From a virus, in IMG/VR virus record IMGVR_UViG_3300019487_000078, positions 1 through 29,210 of that record: DNA of 29,210 nt. The stretch is one strand, 5' to 3'. Made by a program: the position numbers and the translations under genes. The notes under the pieces were generated by a model that was not told where the DNA came from, searched no databases, and saw nothing but the letters and a program-made list of their open reading frames with translations. Of this stretch, positions 1 to 8,229 are shown piece by piece (within the stretch, counting starts at the first letter, position 1; each line of letters opens with the position of its first letter).

Positions 1-1
1 G

Positions 2-424
2 GGGCGCCTTGCGGACACCCTGGGCGCTGCGCCGCCTGAAACCGAGAGCGCTTTGCCGCTCTATCTCAACGAAGCAGAGCTCCGCAGGCTCGCAGCGCGT
101 GGAGTGGCTCTGGGCGGTCATGGCGCGGTGCATCACGCTTTAGCGGCACTTCCGGACGATGCGATCACAGCCAACCTCAACGGCTGCCGAGCTTGGCTGC
201 AGCGCATCACGCCAGGGCAGCCGGCCACCCTGGCGTATCCGTACGGCAGGACGGACGAGCGGGTGGCGCGCGCGGCGGCGAGCCGCGGATTCCGCGCCGC
301 ATTTGGCGTGCGGCCGTATGACGGAACACCCGACGCGGACCGCTTCGCCCTGAAGCGGTCGTGCGTGCCCGACTGTCCCGCCGCGATCGAAGACCTCATC
401 AACGGCGTGGTGCTGAAGATCTGA
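2..424 (+). CDS. Polysaccharide deacetylase (NodB-like), C-terminal part
   Basis: The reading frame is open from the left edge, so the N-terminus is missing. The visible 140 residues match the C-terminal half of a NodB-fold carbohydrate esterase 4 deacetylase, an enzyme that removes N- or O-acetyl groups from cell-surface or wall polysaccharides. GGHGAVHHAL fits the HxxxH metal-binding motif, and LAYPYGRTDERV followed by RGFRAAFGV fits the conserved YPYG strand and the next helix. The frame stops at a TGA at 422-424. The next gene is 460 bases away and the codon use (many GCG, CGC) differs somewhat from the phage block. It could be flanking host DNA, a phage accessory gene or an assembly join. 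The family call is fairly sure; its membership of the phage is not. Confidence 0.72.
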   Translation, partial: GRLADTLGAAPPETESALPLYLNEAELRRLAARGVALGGHGAVHHALAALPDDAITANLNGCRAWLQRITPGQPATLAYPYGRTDERVARAAASRGFRAAFGVRPYDGTPDADRFALKRSCVPDCPAAIEDLINGVVLKI

Positions 425-884
425 TCGGTCTCGATGTTACGGACAGTAACCATGCAGCCGAAAAAGCGACGAGAACCAAGCAAAGAGAGTTCGTCCTGAG
501 ACCAACGAGCGGTAGAACTTCCGGCCGCAAACTCCGTCCCCGAGGTGGAGCCCTGCAGCTATTGCGGGAATTAGCAGGCTGAATGCTAGTCGTAAGATGC
601 GTCCAAACACCTCGTTACTGGCCCTAGGATGGGTTTTCGACGAACCGCTAGCAGCAGCCAATGGGGGTGAGCACTCTGAACAACAACAAATAAGGACTCT
701 CACAACCGGTCTCTGTCCCTTACAAAACCTCATATGTCTCCAAAAACGCTGCAAGCGCTGCAAGACAGCAAGGTGCTGCCACACAGTTACTTACGCGCGC
801 GGTGCCTGCTAGATTGCACTGCAAGCGGCGAATCTGGTTAGGCGATTCTCAAAAAGAAACTTCAACTGGAACTGGAGAGAGAAA
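425..884. other. 460-base stretch without a convincing gene
   Basis: No frame shows a family-like protein. The sequence is visibly less GC-rich than either side, contains AT-rich patches around 680-740 and short GCTGCAAG-type repeats around 750-775, and ends in the ribosome binding site of the primase gene (GGAGAG just before 885). It could hold early promoters, a replication origin or a boundary between host and phage DNA. I could not identify a convincing -35/-10 pair or an attachment core. Confidence 0.5.
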
Positions 885-3800
885 ATGAACCCTCTGTGGG
901 ACGCCGTAAAGGCCCTTCCGATTCTGCAGATTGCGGAGCTGCTCGGGATCCACGTCGTGAAGGACTGCGGGTCCTACGCGCAGGCGATCTGCATCTTCCA
1001 CCAGGATCACGTCGGGGCTGGCGGCAAGCCCAACCTGAGCCTCCTGAAGACCAAGAACGGCTTCCGGTGCTTCGTGTGCGAGGCGCACGGGTCCGTGATC
1101 GACCTGTACGCCAAGGCGACCGGCATGGACGCCGCGGCGGCCGTGGCAAAGCTCGCGGAGACCTTCCACATCGTGGTCGACCAGCCGAAGCCGGCCCAGC
1201 CCGCGCCGGCGGCTCCCCAGAAGAAGAAGGATGAGGAGTACGAGAAGTGGGACCTCGAGCGGATCCAAAAGGCTCACGCGAACCTCCTGGACCCCAAGAA
1301 CGAGGTCCACCTGAACCACCTTCTCAAGCTCCGGCTCATCACCAAGGACTACGTGATCGGCAAGAAGATCGGCCTCGCCTGGGTGCCCGGGATCGAGCTC
1401 TGCTACACGGTCCCCAGCTTCACGAAGGACGGGAAGGTCCAGACGGTGCGCACGCACTCGAGGATCACCCGGAAGGACAAGCGGTTCGTCAAGGGGTTCA
1501 CGTCGAAGTTCCTCTACGACCTGACGAGCTTCAACCCGGACGCCCCTGAGATGCACGTCGTGGAGGGCGAGACGAAGTCCTGGTACATGGAGTGCGTCCT
1601 CAAGAAGAACGTGATCACGGGCCTGTGCGGGTCGACCACGCTGCCAGGCGTCTTCGCGAGCGGCCTCTCGCTTCTGGGAGACCTCGCCAAGAAGGACCGG
1701 ATCGTCTTCTACCCGGACAACGACTCGCCCGGCGAGCTGTGCATGCACAAGATCCGCTACTCGCTCGGGCCGCAGGCGAAGTGCTTCAAGGCGTACTGGC
1801 CCGCCGACTACATGAAGAAGGGCTCGATCGACGACTGGTTCACGATCGCCGGCAAGAACGAGGCGGAGCTCAACGCCATCATCAAGCCCTACGGCTTCGA
1901 TGAGGCGGAGGCGTTCCTCAAGACCGCCGAGGACAAGAAGAAGCTGATCGAGAAAGGGCGGAAGGTCTACGAGGACGGGAACTGCTACTTCCGCGCCAGG
2001 ACCCCGAAGCCCTCCGACGACCGGTGCACCTGCGAGCACAAGAAGACCGATCACAAGCAGATCGGCCAGCACGAGAGCGGCGCCGGCTACGTCTACGGGG
2101 AGTGCTCCCGGAAGAAGAAGGGCGATCTCAACGTCGCCTGCCCGTGCAACGCCTTCGAGATCCAGAGCGACCCCACCGCCGACGGGACGCCCGTCGAGGA
2201 GTCCGGCGTCTACGCCGACCGGATCTCGAACTTCGTGATCCGCGGGCGGTCGCTCGTCAAGATCGAGCGCGACGTCTACACGCGCGCCGACATCATCACG
2301 TACGACGGGAAGACCGAGAAGGACGTCTTCGTGGCGCCCGACGCCTTCCACTCGAGGGCGAAGATCCTCGGCCAGCTCAAGGACCCCCGCTACGAGTTCA
2401 AGGGGACCGACAACGACGTGATGGAGATCGCGAGCTGGGTCGTGAAAACGATCAAGGACTCCGAGGTCAAGAAGGGCGTGACCTACGTCGGGTTCGTCGA
2501 CGATTGCTTCGTCGGGCCGGGCTTCGCGATCGACAAGGGCGGCTATATCGAAAACCCGCCCATCGAGTACGTGAACCAGGGGACGCCCTGCGATACCCAG
2601 GTCAAGGTCCATCCGCACTCGAACCCGATGGAGGTCCTCAAGGCCTTTTGCGGGACGATCCTCAACGTGAACAAGCCGCAGGTCGTGATCCCCACGCTCG
2701 GCTGGTTCTTCGCCTGCTTCTTCAAGGACCGGATCCGCCAGCTCCTCAACTACTTCCCGATCCTCTCGTTCTTCGGGACGTCGGGGGCGGGCAAGACCCA
2801 GTTCGCCTCGACGATGATGCGCCTCTTCGGGATCAAGAAGGGCGTCATGCTCAACAACGCGCACCAGACGACGTTCGTCAAGGACAAGCTCCTGGCGAGC
2901 TCGAACGTGGTGCCGGTCGCCGTCGACGAGTTCAAGGAGGACATCGGGAAGCTCGCGATCGACGACTGGAAGCATCGGATCCGCTCCAGCTTCTCCGGAG
3001 AGGTCGCGGCCCGCGGGCGCCAGGATCTGACGATCCGGGAGTTCCCGTTCCGGGCGCCACTCCTGGTGATCGGCGAAATGTCCGTCGTCCGCGAGCAGGC
3101 GATCGCCGAGCGGACGATCGCGATCGAGCCCAAGAAGTCCTACATCGGCAACGCCGAGCGGGACGCCTTCAAGGTCCTCACGAAAGATATCCAGATCGAG
3201 GCGCTCTTCCTGCCGATCGTGCAGTGGGTGCTCGCGAAGGGGTACGGGGCGTTCCTGGACATCTGGGGCGCGTCGCGGAAGGAGCTGACCGAGATGAAGC
3301 TCCCGTGGCTGCCCGACCGCGTCTGGGACAACATCACCGTGATGGCGTTCGGCGTGAACGCGATCCAGCAGTTCGCCAAGGACTCCAGCGTGGCGTTCCA
3401 CGTCAAGCCGGAGGCGAAGAAGGAGGCCATCATCGCCCTGACGAGCCGCGTCCTCGAGGTCGCCCAGCGAACGAAGATGGGCTTCGACTACCTCGTCGAG
3501 GCTCTGGCAGTCATGGCCAAGAACGGCGTCGTCCAGAAAAGCAGAGACTACGACGTGAAGGGCGAGTGGCTCTATGTCCATCTCCCGAGCTGTGTTCCCG
3601 CGTTCCGCAAGTGGGCGCGTGAATCGAACTACACCAACGAGATGCTCGACGAGCGGGAGTACCGCAACCAGGCCGCCGAGATCGAGAGGATGCAGTTCGG
3701 GCGCTACGTCTACGACGTCTCGAAAGCGAAGCAGCTCGGCGAACACGCGCTCAGAACGGTCCAGGTCAACCTGAAGATCGCGGAGCGCTTCGGGCTCGAC

Positions 3801-3992
3801 GTCGGAGGATTCGGATTCAGCACCGAGCAGGTCAACCAGTACGAACAGGATCTCCCCGCAAGCGGCAAGCCCGACGAGCAACTGCCGCCGGAGCTCACCT
3901 CGGAAGATCAGCAGCAGACGCTTTTCCAGCAGGCGCCGCCGGTCGTGCCGGCCGCCGACCAGGAGGACGACATCTTTGGAAGCGACGAATAG
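885..3992 (+). CDS. DNA primase fused to a P-loop ATPase (primase-helicase-like)
   Basis: A 1035-residue replication protein. Residues 36-65 form a CHC2 zinc finger of DnaG-type primases (C36-x2-H39-x22-C62-x2-C65). Residues about 220-315 are a TOPRIM catalytic domain, with HVVEGE around 224-229 and the acidic DND at 278-280. A second Cys/His cluster (C381, C383, H385, H390, C407, C419, C421) sits between primase and ATPase parts and is not part of the standard family. The C-terminal half carries a P-loop GTSGAGKT (631-638) and a Walker B-like strand ending VDEF (681-684), suggesting a helicase or replication ATPase. The start is ATG 885 with GGAGAG upstream. The stop TAG overlaps the next gene. 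The primase assignment is strong; whether the ATPase is a true helicase is inferred. Confidence 0.85.
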   Translation: MNPLWDAVKALPILQIAELLGIHVVKDCGSYAQAICIFHQDHVGAGGKPNLSLLKTKNGFRCFVCEAHGSVIDLYAKATGMDAAAAVAKLAETFHIVVDQPKPAQPAPAAPQKKKDEEYEKWDLERIQKAHANLLDPKNEVHLNHLLKLRLITKDYVIGKKIGLAWVPGIELCYTVPSFTKDGKVQTVRTHSRITRKDKRFVKGFTSKFLYDLTSFNPDAPEMHVVEGETKSWYMECVLKKNVITGLCGSTTLPGVFASGLSLLGDLAKKDRIVFYPDNDSPGELCMHKIRYSLGPQAKCFKAYWPADYMKKGSIDDWFTIAGKNEAELNAIIKPYGFDEAEAFLKTAEDKKKLIEKGRKVYEDGNCYFRARTPKPSDDRCTCEHKKTDHKQIGQHESGAGYVYGECSRKKKGDLNVACPCNAFEIQSDPTADGTPVEESGVYADRISNFVIRGRSLVKIERDVYTRADIITYDGKTEKDVFVAPDAFHSRAKILGQLKDPRYEFKGTDNDVMEIASWVVKTIKDSEVKKGVTYVGFVDDCFVGPGFAIDKGGYIENPPIEYVNQGTPCDTQVKVHPHSNPMEVLKAFCGTILNVNKPQVVIPTLGWFFACFFKDRIRQLLNYFPILSFFGTSGAGKTQFASTMMRLFGIKKGVMLNNAHQTTFVKDKLLASSNVVPVAVDEFKEDIGKLAIDDWKHRIRSSFSGEVAARGRQDLTIREFPFRAPLLVIGEMSVVREQAIAERTIAIEPKKSYIGNAERDAFKVLTKDIQIEALFLPIVQWVLAKGYGAFLDIWGASRKELTEMKLPWLPDRVWDNITVMAFGVNAIQQFAKDSSVAFHVKPEAKKEAIIALTSRVLEVAQRTKMGFDYLVEALAVMAKNGVVQKSRDYDVKGEWLYVHLPSCVPAFRKWARESNYTNEMLDEREYRNQAAEIERMQFGRYVYDVSKAKQLGEHALRTVQVNLKIAERFGLDVGGFGFSTEQVNQYEQDLPASGKPDEQLPPELTSEDQQQTLFQQAPPVVPAADQEDDIFGSDE

Positions 3993-4200
3993 CGCCGAAC
4001 AAAAACAGAAGAGGTTCATCCTGACCGGGGACATCAAGCACCCGGGACGGATCGCCGTGAACGCGTCGACCCTCGAGGAGGCGCTCCGGAAGGCCGAGGA
4101 CGGCGAGTTCTCGGTTTACGACGAGTCGCACAAGATCCTCGCCTTCGAGTGGAACGGGGACCAGAACTCCGTCGAAGAGCTCAAGACCGGGGACGAGTGA
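3976..4200 (+). CDS. Small uncharacterised protein, 74 aa
   Basis: Starts at TTG 3976, inside the last codons of the primase gene, with AGGAGG at 3961-3966 nine bases upstream, so the two genes are probably translationally coupled. The product is acidic and soluble, with no Cys pairs or membrane segment. A central KRFILTGDIKHPGRIAVNA stretch looks like a beta-strand pair and is followed by an amphipathic helix (TLEEALRKAEDG). No family was recognised. Position suggests a replication-associated accessory protein, which is inference only. Confidence 0.6.
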   Translation: MEATNSAEQKQKRFILTGDIKHPGRIAVNASTLEEALRKAEDGEFSVYDESHKILAFEWNGDQNSVEELKTGDE

Positions 4201-4206
4201 TTCCGG

Positions 4207-4872
4207 ATGCCTTTCACCGCGTCTCTCGGAGACGACCGAAAGGGAAACGGCCTCGCGGCCTGCGCCGGGCTTCTCGCAAGCGGCCTCTGGGGATCCATGC
4301 CCTGGGAAGCCCGGCGTCAGCAGTGCCGGATGTGTATGCTCCGCTTCATGAAACAGCCGTCCTGCAGTCTGGACTTCCTGACGATCGGAGACACCGGCCG
4401 GCTCAAGCTCGAGATCGCGGAGTGCCTCGCCTGGGTCGCCGAGTGCACGCCATCGTGGACGTCCTTCAACGGATGTGTCCACGAAGTCGAGCTCGTCTAT
4501 GCCCGACTGGGCCACGACGCGGTTCCGCCGCCCTCCCAGGTCCTCGAGGACTTCATGAAGGTGTGCGCCGGAGCCGCCAGCGATGAGGTTCTCTGGAAGG
4601 ATTGGAACATCTACGTCGAACAGTTCGAGGGGCGCCCTCAGCGCGCGGAGGTCCCGGTGGCCATGAAGCCCGCCGTCGACGGGATCGTCGACATGCTGAC
4701 CTCCGCGGCGCGTCTCAACGGGAGAGCGCTCTTCTTTCTCTATGCGGCGTCCTCCGTGTTCGAGGACGCAGCGACGCATCTCGGGCTGCCGACCCTCAAG
4801 CAGACGTTCGGCCACCTGCTTGAAGCCTCGAGAAAAGCCGTGGCCGCCAACGCTTCCCTGGAGGTTTCGTAG
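4207..4872 (+). CDS. Uncharacterised protein, 221 aa, Cys-rich N-terminus
   Basis: Begins six bases after the previous stop. The N-terminal third has several cysteines (CRMCMLRF at about 40-47 and neighbouring single Cys), while the rest is predicted mainly helical with no signal peptide. The stop codon TAG shares its G with the GTG start of the next gene. I recognise no family. The tight packing places it in the replication operon. Confidence 0.62.
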   Translation: MPFTASLGDDRKGNGLAACAGLLASGLWGSMPWEARRQQCRMCMLRFMKQPSCSLDFLTIGDTGRLKLEIAECLAWVAECTPSWTSFNGCVHEVELVYARLGHDAVPPPSQVLEDFMKVCAGAASDEVLWKDWNIYVEQFEGRPQRAEVPVAMKPAVDGIVDMLTSAARLNGRALFFLYAASSVFEDAATHLGLPTLKQTFGHLLEASRKAVAANASLEVS

Positions 4873-5336
4873 TGGACAACCACCTGCAGATGGCGACCGT
4901 CGCGCAGAAGATGGTGAACATCCTCGCGCTCAACTGCCCGCCGAACTACCACTGCGGAGGACCGGCATACGCGGCGTCGTCCGCCATGGACGCGATCCTC
5001 CACCTCATGGGGATCGGTGTCACGATGCTCCAGGGCCGCAGCAACGAGGGGAACGAGGCCTTCGAGAAGAGCGTGCAGGAGCACGCCGTCTACAAGCAGT
5101 CGATCCTTGGAGGCTATATCCAGCACAAGAGCCAGATCCTCGCGGGCGCGCTCCACTCGGTTTTCTCGAACCCCAGGGAGAGAGGACTCCGAGAACCGGA
5201 GCCCATCTCGGAAGCAGCGCTCCTCAGCCTCATCGAGTGGTACCTCTTCAAGGCTGGGATCCCCAAGGAGTCGTTCATCGAGAAGCTCAAGGCGTCCAAC
5301 CATGACGAGCTCATCCAACTGGAGAAAAACCCATGA
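4872..5336 (+). CDS. Uncharacterised helical protein, 154 aa
   Basis: Starts at GTG 4872, the last base of the preceding TAG. Residues 1-60 contain NCPPNYHCGG and a moderately hydrophobic helix (AILHLMGIGVTMLQG) too short and polar to call a membrane span with confidence. The C-terminus is charged and helical. It ends in TGA overlapping the ATG of the next gene by four bases. No family recognised. Confidence 0.62.
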   Translation: MDNHLQMATVAQKMVNILALNCPPNYHCGGPAYAASSAMDAILHLMGIGVTMLQGRSNEGNEAFEKSVQEHAVYKQSILGGYIQHKSQILAGALHSVFSNPRERGLREPEPISEAALLSLIEWYLFKAGIPKESFIEKLKASNHDELIQLEKNP

Positions 5337-5626
5337 ACAGGAATCTCATCGTCGAAAGGGGTGAAGACGGGATGACCGCGAAAGCCGAGTACAACGAGAC
5401 CGTCATCAAGGAGTTCCCGCAGATCGGGAAGTACAGAATCCGCGTCGTCATCGGAAACGGGCAGAGCCCAGTCCCAAAGGTCGACATTCGGGAGTGGCAG
5501 GACACCGGGAAGTACAAGGGCTGGACCCGCAAGGGTATCCGGTTCGTCAAGGCCGAGCTCCAGCAGCTCTTCAAGATGATGGGCGACATCGGGCATCTTC
5601 TGGGGAACGGGGAGGCGAAGGCGTAG
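5333..5626 (+). CDS. PC4/YdbC-like nucleic-acid-binding protein
   Basis: A 97-residue protein whose middle and end fit the transcriptional coactivator PC4 (YdbC) family, which binds single-stranded DNA as a dimer: a basic beta-sheet (KYRIRVVIGN), the hallmark VDIREWQD at about residues 50-57, then GWTRKGIRF and a C-terminal helix (KAELQQLFKMM). Such phage and bacterial proteins coat or melt single-stranded DNA in replication or transcription. Its place downstream of the primase fits replication. The start ATG 5333 overlaps the preceding TGA by four bases. The family call rests on motif spacing read by eye. Confidence 0.65.
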   Translation: MNRNLIVERGEDGMTAKAEYNETVIKEFPQIGKYRIRVVIGNGQSPVPKVDIREWQDTGKYKGWTRKGIRFVKAELQQLFKMMGDIGHLLGNGEAKA

Positions 5627-5835
5627 TGGATGGGGATGCGGTGCGCTGTCCTGGCTGCAAAAAGACCGTGATCGCCGCCATCGTGCCGGCGCTTTCAACC
5701 GTCGTCTTCTTCGAGACGAACCCGACCTGGGTGCTGGTCGAAAAGCCGGTCCAGGGCTGCGTCCCGCACCTGTGTGCAACCGAGATCGATCGCGCACGCG
5801 TCCGGACGAGAACCGAAAAGAAGAACAAGGGATAG
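5626..5835 (+). CDS. Small protein with one CxxC, 69 aa
   Basis: Starts at GTG 5626, which shares its G with the TAG stop of the PC4-like gene. The N-terminus has CPGCKK, followed by hydrophobic beta-like strands (TVIAAIVPALSTVVFF), two further cysteines (GCVPHLC) and a basic tail ending KKNKG. The four cysteines (CxxC and Cx5C) could hold one zinc ion. The last gene before the promoter at 5843. Function unknown. Confidence 0.55.
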   Translation: MDGDAVRCPGCKKTVIAAIVPALSTVVFFETNPTWVLVEKPVQGCVPHLCATEIDRARVRTRTEKKNKG

Positions 5836-5842
5836 TGCCGTG

Positions 5843-5872
5843 TTGACAGCGGACCACAACCGCTGGTATTAT
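5843..5872 (+). promoter_or_regulatory. Strong sigma70-type promoter with operator-like dyad
   Basis: TTGACA (5843-5848) is a perfect -35 box and TATTAT (5867-5872) a near-perfect -10, 18 bases apart. The spacer contains the inverted repeat AGCGG-7-CCGCT (5848-5864), a plausible repressor site lying where it would block polymerase. It sits just after a gene end and points at the metallophosphoesterase operon. The expected start point is near 5879. Confidence 0.75.
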
Positions 5873-5885
5873 CCCGGTCGGCGAT

Positions 5886-5947
5886 GCGGCCAAGGGGAGA
5901 AGCGGAAGGATCCACTTCTTTCCTTGAGCCCGCCCTCCCCTGGCCGC
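5886..5947 (+). promoter_or_regulatory. Long hairpin in the 5' leader
   Basis: GCGGCC-A-AGGGGAG (5886-5899) pairs with CTCCCCT-GGCCGC (5935-5947), giving 13 pairs with one bulged A, and an inner AAGGA/TCCTT stem caps it. The structure would form right at the start of the message from the 5843 promoter and ends 20 bases before the start codon at 5968, which has no Shine-Dalgarno sequence. There is no T-tract on either strand, so it is not an intrinsic terminator. A role in translation control or message stability is inferred. Confidence 0.55.
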
Positions 5948-5967
5948 AATAAAATCGCCGCCATCCG

Positions 5968-6510
5968 ATGACCACGTTTTTCACATCGGACACGCACTTT
6001 GGTCACGCCCGGATCATCGAGTACTGCAAGCGTCCGTTCGCCTCCGTCGAGGAGATGAACGAGAAGATGATCGCGAGCTGGAACGAGCGCGTGAAGCCCG
6101 GAGACACGGTCTACCATACCGGGGACTTCTCGCTCGGGCCGCCGGATTACGTCCTCGGCATCAAGAGGCGCCTGCGCGGGAACGTGCACCTAATCCAAGG
6201 GAACCACGACCGCTTCCTCAAGAAGGCGCTCGACTACAAGTTCGCCTGGACCGGCCACTACAAGGAGATCAAGGTCGACGACCAGAAGATCGTCATGATG
6301 CACTACGCTCTCTTGACCTGGAACAAGATGCACCGCGGATCCTGGATGCTCCACGGGCACTCTCACGGCTCTCTGCCGCGCGATCCACACATGCGGCGCA
6401 TCGACGTCGGCGTCGACTGCTGGGGCTATAAACCTGTCGCTTATGAGGAGCTGGTCATGGAAATGAACAAGGTCGACTTCAAGCCGGTCGACCATCACGA
6501 GGAACTGTGA
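5968..6510 (+). CDS. Calcineurin-like metallophosphoesterase
   Basis: A 180-residue two-metal phosphoesterase with all family motifs in order: DTHFGH (8-13), GDF (52-54), GNHD (78-81), MMHY (110-113) and HGHSHG (129-134). These residues bind the two metals and the phosphate of phosphomonoester, diester or nucleotide substrates. The size matches small phage and bacterial relatives; the substrate cannot be told. The start ATG 5968 lacks a ribosome binding site and follows a structured leader. It is the first gene of the operon served by the 5843 promoter, and its TGA overlaps the next GTG. Confidence 0.9.
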   Translation: MTTFFTSDTHFGHARIIEYCKRPFASVEEMNEKMIASWNERVKPGDTVYHTGDFSLGPPDYVLGIKRRLRGNVHLIQGNHDRFLKKALDYKFAWTGHYKEIKVDDQKIVMMHYALLTWNKMHRGSWMLHGHSHGSLPRDPHMRRIDVGVDCWGYKPVAYEELVMEMNKVDFKPVDHHEEL

Positions 6511-6722
6511 GCCCGAACGAGAACTGCCTCGAGGGCAAGCGCTGCCCGAAGTGCAAGAGCTACGGGCCATTTCGCGTCGTTGGGACGTCCACCTTCCTGC
6601 TGCACGACAGCGGAACGGAAGACCATGACGACATCGAATTCGCCGCAGATGCCGCAGCAACGTGCGTCGAATGCGGGCATGGTGGCCAGTGGTACAAATT
6701 CGACGATCCTAAGGCGAAATGA
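6507..6722 (+). CDS. Zinc-ribbon protein, 71 aa
   Basis: Starts at GTG 6507 within the preceding stop. CPKCKSYGPF at about 13-22 and CVECGHGGQW at about 53-62 form a two-knuckle CxxC zinc ribbon enclosing beta-strands, typical of small phage nucleic-acid- or protein-binding ribbons. Acidic between the knuckles. The stop TGA overlaps the next ATG. Specific partner unknown. Confidence 0.65.
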   Translation: MSPNENCLEGKRCPKCKSYGPFRVVGTSTFLLHDSGTEDHDDIEFAADAAATCVECGHGGQWYKFDDPKAK

Positions 6723-7264
6723 GACGCGCACAGCGTGAGGCGTACCTCTTCGTCATCGATACGGACGCGTACTCTGGCAACTTCAACCGCGAGATGGCGG
6801 CCTACATCACAGGCCGCTGGGACCTGGTAACACACGGCGGGGACCAAGCGATAATAGCCAACGCGGAACTCACGCTGGGGCAGCGCGGGTACTTCGAGAA
6901 CCACAACATCGAGCTGCATCGGGAGGTTGACGACGGCCACTACGACGTCAACAGCGTCATCTGGCCGACGCCAGGCTGGTTCAACGACGGGCACGGCAAC
7001 TACTTCCACAGAGAGCCGACTACGAAAGATCTCGCGAAGTGCTATCAGAGAGCTGCGTGGCCAGCTTACCAGAGCGTCGGGATCTTCTTCAACGAGCGGC
7101 CTCCAGAAGAGATGGTCTCCGCCATGGTGGACCGGGCGAAGGCGTTCGTGAAATACTGGGAGAAGAAGCCGAAGCCGTGGGCCCAGAAGATCGGGATCCT
7201 TGGATTCCGGATCGTCCTCGAAACGATCGCGACACATGAGACGACCGTATGGGAGGGAAAATGA
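6719..7264 (+). CDS. Uncharacterised protein, 181 aa
   Basis: A four-base ATGA overlap joins it to the gene before. The N-terminus YLFVIDTDAYSGNFNREM looks like an alpha/beta start with a buried strand and an acidic loop. The middle is rich in Trp, His and Asp (HYDVNSVIWPTPGWFNDGHG), and a basic helix follows (VKYWEKKPKPWAQK). This has the look of a conserved phage protein of unknown function. No catalytic motif could be assigned. Confidence 0.6.
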   Translation: MRRAQREAYLFVIDTDAYSGNFNREMAAYITGRWDLVTHGGDQAIIANAELTLGQRGYFENHNIELHREVDDGHYDVNSVIWPTPGWFNDGHGNYFHREPTTKDLAKCYQRAAWPAYQSVGIFFNERPPEEMVSAMVDRAKAFVKYWEKKPKPWAQKIGILGFRIVLETIATHETTVWEGK

Positions 7265-7497
7265 CCACATTCATCGCGTCGAAGTTCGATCCAAGCACGG
7301 ACCCATCCCGGCCGGCCGTTGGAACCAAGGTCCCGTACAACGGCGCCGAGTACGTCATCAAGAAGGTCGGATACCTGACGGTGATGGAGCTCGCGCATGG
7401 AAGGGAGCCGTCATACGACGGTCACAGCGAGATCCTTCTGCAAAACCACCCCACGAGGCCTGGCGTTCTCTGGGTGTGCTGGGTGGATCCCGCATGA
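7261..7497 (+). CDS. Small uncharacterised protein, 78 aa
   Basis: I take ATG 7261 as start because it overlaps the previous TGA in the ATGA pattern used along this operon, with GGGA upstream; a GTG-type start slightly earlier would add four residues. Predicted all-beta (GTKVPYNGAEYVIKKVGYLTVME), perhaps an SH3-like or OB-like small fold. No family recognised. Confidence 0.55.
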   Translation: MTTFIASKFDPSTDPSRPAVGTKVPYNGAEYVIKKVGYLTVMELAHGREPSYDGHSEILLQNHPTRPGVLWVCWVDPA

Positions 7498-7877
7498 AAT
7501 ACAAGGTCAAGTTCGTGGTGCTCAGGTCATCGAGCGACGAGGTCACGTTCGCGGTCGTGACGGCGCGTGTTGCGACCGATGAGCTTCGCAACGACTTTGC
7601 GTTCCAGGATGCGCTCATCGCCGCGATCACCGAATGGGTGAAGACCACCGAAACGGGGCGCGCCGAATGGGCCGGAAGCTGCCAGGATTTCAACGTCGGG
7701 GACCTGGCGTCCTGCTACGACGATCCCGATCTGCTCAAGCTCCTGGCGGAGCGCGGCATTCGCAACCTCAAGATCGAAATCTGCAGCGCCGTCGGGCAAT
7801 CGCAGAACTGGACGTACGACCAGGTTCTCGTAGACGAAATAAAGCTGGAGGAGCTGGATGAAAAAGCAGGCAAGTGA
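7494..7877 (+). CDS. Uncharacterised protein, 127 aa
   Basis: Starts at ATG 7494 in another ATGA overlap. Begins with a strand (KYKVKFVVLRSSSDEVTFAVV), then helices, and has two central cysteines (GSCQDFNVGDLASC). The C-terminus overlaps the next gene by 20 bases. No recognisable family; no transmembrane segment. Confidence 0.58.
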   Translation: MKYKVKFVVLRSSSDEVTFAVVTARVATDELRNDFAFQDALIAAITEWVKTTETGRAEWAGSCQDFNVGDLASCYDDPDLLKLLAERGIRNLKIEICSAVGQSQNWTYDQVLVDEIKLEELDEKAGK

Positions 7878-8229
7878 GGCGGTCCGGAAGAAGATCCTCG
7901 GGCTGATCCGAAAGGGCCGCGTCGCGTTCAAGAGCGATCCGAAGCTCCTGAGCCGGAAAGGCATCAAGAAAACGAGCGATCAGCTCATCGCGAATCCAGA
8001 GTTCGCCGAGATCGGGATGGATGACGCCTGGAAGAAGTGGCGCCGTAAGCCTGGGCGGGGCAACAACGGCGGCTTCGCGATACGCTGGGGAGTTCAGGGC
8101 CTCGGGTTCGGCGAGATCGCGGTGTACCTCGACAAGAAGAATCGGCTTATGATCGACAGTGAGCACATGGGAAAAAACTTCGTGAAGAAGGCGTTGTGCG
8201 CGCTCGTCGACAGCGCGAAGATCGTTTGA
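7858..8229 (+). CDS. Basic uncharacterised protein, 123 aa
   Basis: Starts at ATG 7858 with GGAGGAG upstream, overlapping the previous gene by 20 bases. The first 65 residues are very basic and helical (KKQASEAVRKKILGLIRKGR), then GRGNNGGFAIRWGVQGLGFGEIAVYL forms a Gly-rich beta-hairpin. It ends in TGATG shared with the next start. Nucleic-acid binding is plausible from charge only. Confidence 0.58.
   Translation: MKKQASEAVRKKILGLIRKGRVAFKSDPKLLSRKGIKKTSDQLIANPEFAEIGMDDAWKKWRRKPGRGNNGGFAIRWGVQGLGFGEIAVYLDKKNRLMIDSEHMGKNFVKKALCALVDSAKIV

Noticed and set aside
2024-3622. 532-residue plus-strand frame inside the primase gene
   Set aside because: Out-of-frame shadow of the primase, Arg/Pro-rich with no motif.
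849-4037. Very long minus-strand open frame opposite the primase, and similar long frames opposite the RNA polymerase (for example 21689-23566 on the plus strand)
   Set aside because: They mirror the codon pattern of GC-rich real genes, are Arg/Leu/Val-rich without family motifs, and the opposite strand has clear protein domains.
5886-5947. Hairpin upstream of the metallophosphoesterase as an intrinsic terminator
   Set aside because: No T-tract follows on either strand, and it lies downstream of a strong promoter within the leader.
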